Of a DNA stretch of 64,000 nucleotides, positions 63,141-64,000 are shown one piece after another. A model generated the notes under the pieces. It was not told where the DNA came from. It made no database searches and was given only the letters and a program-made list of their open reading frames with translations. Position 1 is the first letter of the stretch, and the number at the start of each line of letters is the position of its first letter. The translations under genes were made by a program, and so were the position numbers. This stretch comes from Ornithinimicrobium pekingense DSM 21552 (GTDB lineage Bacteria; Actinomycetota; Actinomycetes; Actinomycetales; Dermatophilaceae), in assembly GCF_000421185.1 (NCBI RefSeq), contig NZ_ATWJ01000008.1, positions 186,001 to 250,000 on the forward strand, given 5' to 3'.

Positions 63141-64000
63141 GTGGAGCCGCTGACGACGGACGCGCCCGGCACCGCCCTGGTCCTCGAGGGCGGCGGGATG
63201 CGTGCGTCCTACACCTCCGGGCTGGTCGTGGCCCTGCTCGAGGCCGGGGTCCACCTGGGCTGGGTGGGTGGCGTCTCGGCCGGGTCGAGCAACACGGTCA
63301 ACTACGTGGCGCGCGACCCGTGGCGTGCCCGGCACAGCTTCACCGACTTCGCCGCGGACCCCCGGTTCGGCGACTGGCGGACGTTCGTGCGCGGGCAGGG
63401 GCTGTTCAACGCGCGGTACATCTACGAGGAGACCGGGCTGCCGGGCGCCGCGCTGCCCTTCGACTGGGAGACCTTCGCCGCCAGCCCCGCGGCCGTGCGG
63501 ATCGGCGCCTTCAACGCCACGCGCGGCGAGCAGGTCTACTGGGGCCGCGAGGACCTCCCCACGATGGACGACCTCATGGTGCGCGTGCGGGCCTCGTCGA
63601 CCATGCCGGTCGTCATGCCCCCGGTGACGATCGGCGGCGAGGTCTGGGTCGACGGGGCGCTCGGGCCCTCCGGCGGCATCCCGCTGGACGCGGCGCGCGC
63701 CGACGGCTACCAGCGGTTCCTGGTCGTGCTGACGCGCGGGCGCGACTACGTCAAGACACCCTCGCGCCACGACTGGTACCTGCGCCGGCACTTCCGGCGC
63801 CTGCCCTCCGTGGCCGAGGCCCTCCGGCAGCGGCCGGCGCGCTACAACGCCGTGCGCGAGGAGCTGTGGGAGCTGGAGCGGGCCGGCACGGCCTACGTGT
63901 TCGTGCCCGGGGCCATGCCGGTGGGCAACGGCACCCGCGACGTCGCGCGGCTGCGCGCGAGCCACGAGGCGGGCCTGGCGCAGGCGCGCCGCGAGCTGCC
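63141..64000 (+). CDS. patatin-like phospholipase, 3' end cut by window
   Basis: About 286 residues are present and the frame is open at the right edge. The GTG at 63141 starts MEPLTTDAPGTALVLEGG. The patatin landmarks are intact: oxyanion motif EGGGMRASYTSG, nucleophile elbow GVSAGSS with Ser, and the catalytic Asp in VDGALGPSGGIPL. The dyad Ser-Asp enzyme hydrolyses acyl ester bonds of phospholipids. It resembles the YjjU/RssA-type bacterial patatins of about 290-320 residues, so only the C terminus is probably missing. Confidence 0.9.
   Translation, partial: MEPLTTDAPGTALVLEGGGMRASYTSGLVVALLEAGVHLGWVGGVSAGSSNTVNYVARDPWRARHSFTDFAADPRFGDWRTFVRGQGLFNARYIYEETGLPGAALPFDWETFAASPAAVRIGAFNATRGEQVYWGREDLPTMDDLMVRVRASSTMPVVMPPVTIGGEVWVDGALGPSGGIPLDAARADGYQRFLVVLTRGRDYVKTPSRHDWYLRRHFRRLPSVAEALRQRPARYNAVREELWELERAGTAYVFVPGAMPVGNGTRDVARLRASHEAGLAQARREL

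Overview
The window is about 73% GC by eye, almost fully coding, has strongly G/C-biased third codon positions and uses GTG starts freely. It looks like a chromosomal segment of an actinomycete. Order Micrococcales, and an Intrasporangiaceae/Ornithinimicrobiaceae-like member, is my best guess, but that is inference from protein style and gene order only. No rRNA, tRNA, insertion sequence, CRISPR array or prophage gene was seen. The order of housekeeping genes (purA, DUF3151, fba, TrmH-type methylase, DedA, pyrE, clpB, hspR-dnaJ-grpE-dnaK) recalls, from memory, the dnaK-clpB region of Mycobacterium tuberculosis, so the window seems to be an old actinobacterial core block with lineage-specific genes added.

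Layout. 1-8 kb: the 3' part of a single-chain purL, an AraC/VOC/DUF1801 operon, a wax ester synthase/DGAT, and small enzymes. 8-17 kb: purA, a regulator, fba-DUF3151, trmH-dedA, a membrane-anchored acidic protein, and an exported SH3-NlpC/P60 cell-wall hydrolase behind a long regulated leader, convergent with pyrE. 17-24 kb: SDR, xth, HhH-GPD glycosylase, MFS genes and an lprG-p55-like lipid export pair. 24-28.5 kb: the pstSCAB phosphate operon with a PHO box and an internal hairpin. 28.7-35.6 kb: clpB with a HAIR operator, a ZIP transporter, a macro domain protein, CYTH-CHAD, an RraB-like protein and a GNAT enzyme. 35.8-45.6 kb: two tandem giant paralogues. 45.6-56.3 kb: MFS and ATPase, ilvA-like, pcm-like, sirtuin, kinase-like, a NarL-type two-component system and its divergent ABC exporter. 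56.3-60.6 kb: dnaK-grpE-dnaJ-hspR with two HAIR sites. 60.7-64 kb: flavodoxin, exported AMIN-like protein, epimerase and a patatin that runs off the end.

The most interesting system is the tandem pair at 35828-45591. Each protein (1611 and 1633 residues) reads, from the N terminus, as an OmpR-like winged helix, a BTAD domain, an nSTAND-type P-loop NTPase, one transmembrane helix, a WD40-like propeller, and a C-terminal calycin-like beta domain. Conserved cysteine pairs occur only after the membrane helix, which suggests an extracytoplasmic sensor wired directly to a cytoplasmic SARP-type DNA-binding NTPase. Upstream of the first gene lie four direct repeats in exact 11-bp phase, the geometry that SARP/OmpR-type winged helices bind, so the pair may autoregulate.

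Two window-wide patterns stand out. At least 17 genes carry a TANNNT-like -10 hexamer 6-7 nt before the start codon, predicting leaderless mRNAs. The octamer GGTATGCC/GGCATACC occurs at least 17 times, several-fold above a simple base-composition expectation. Heat-shock control can be followed within the window: the likely repressor HspR is the last gene of the dnaK operon, and HAIR-like operators precede both dnaK and clpB.
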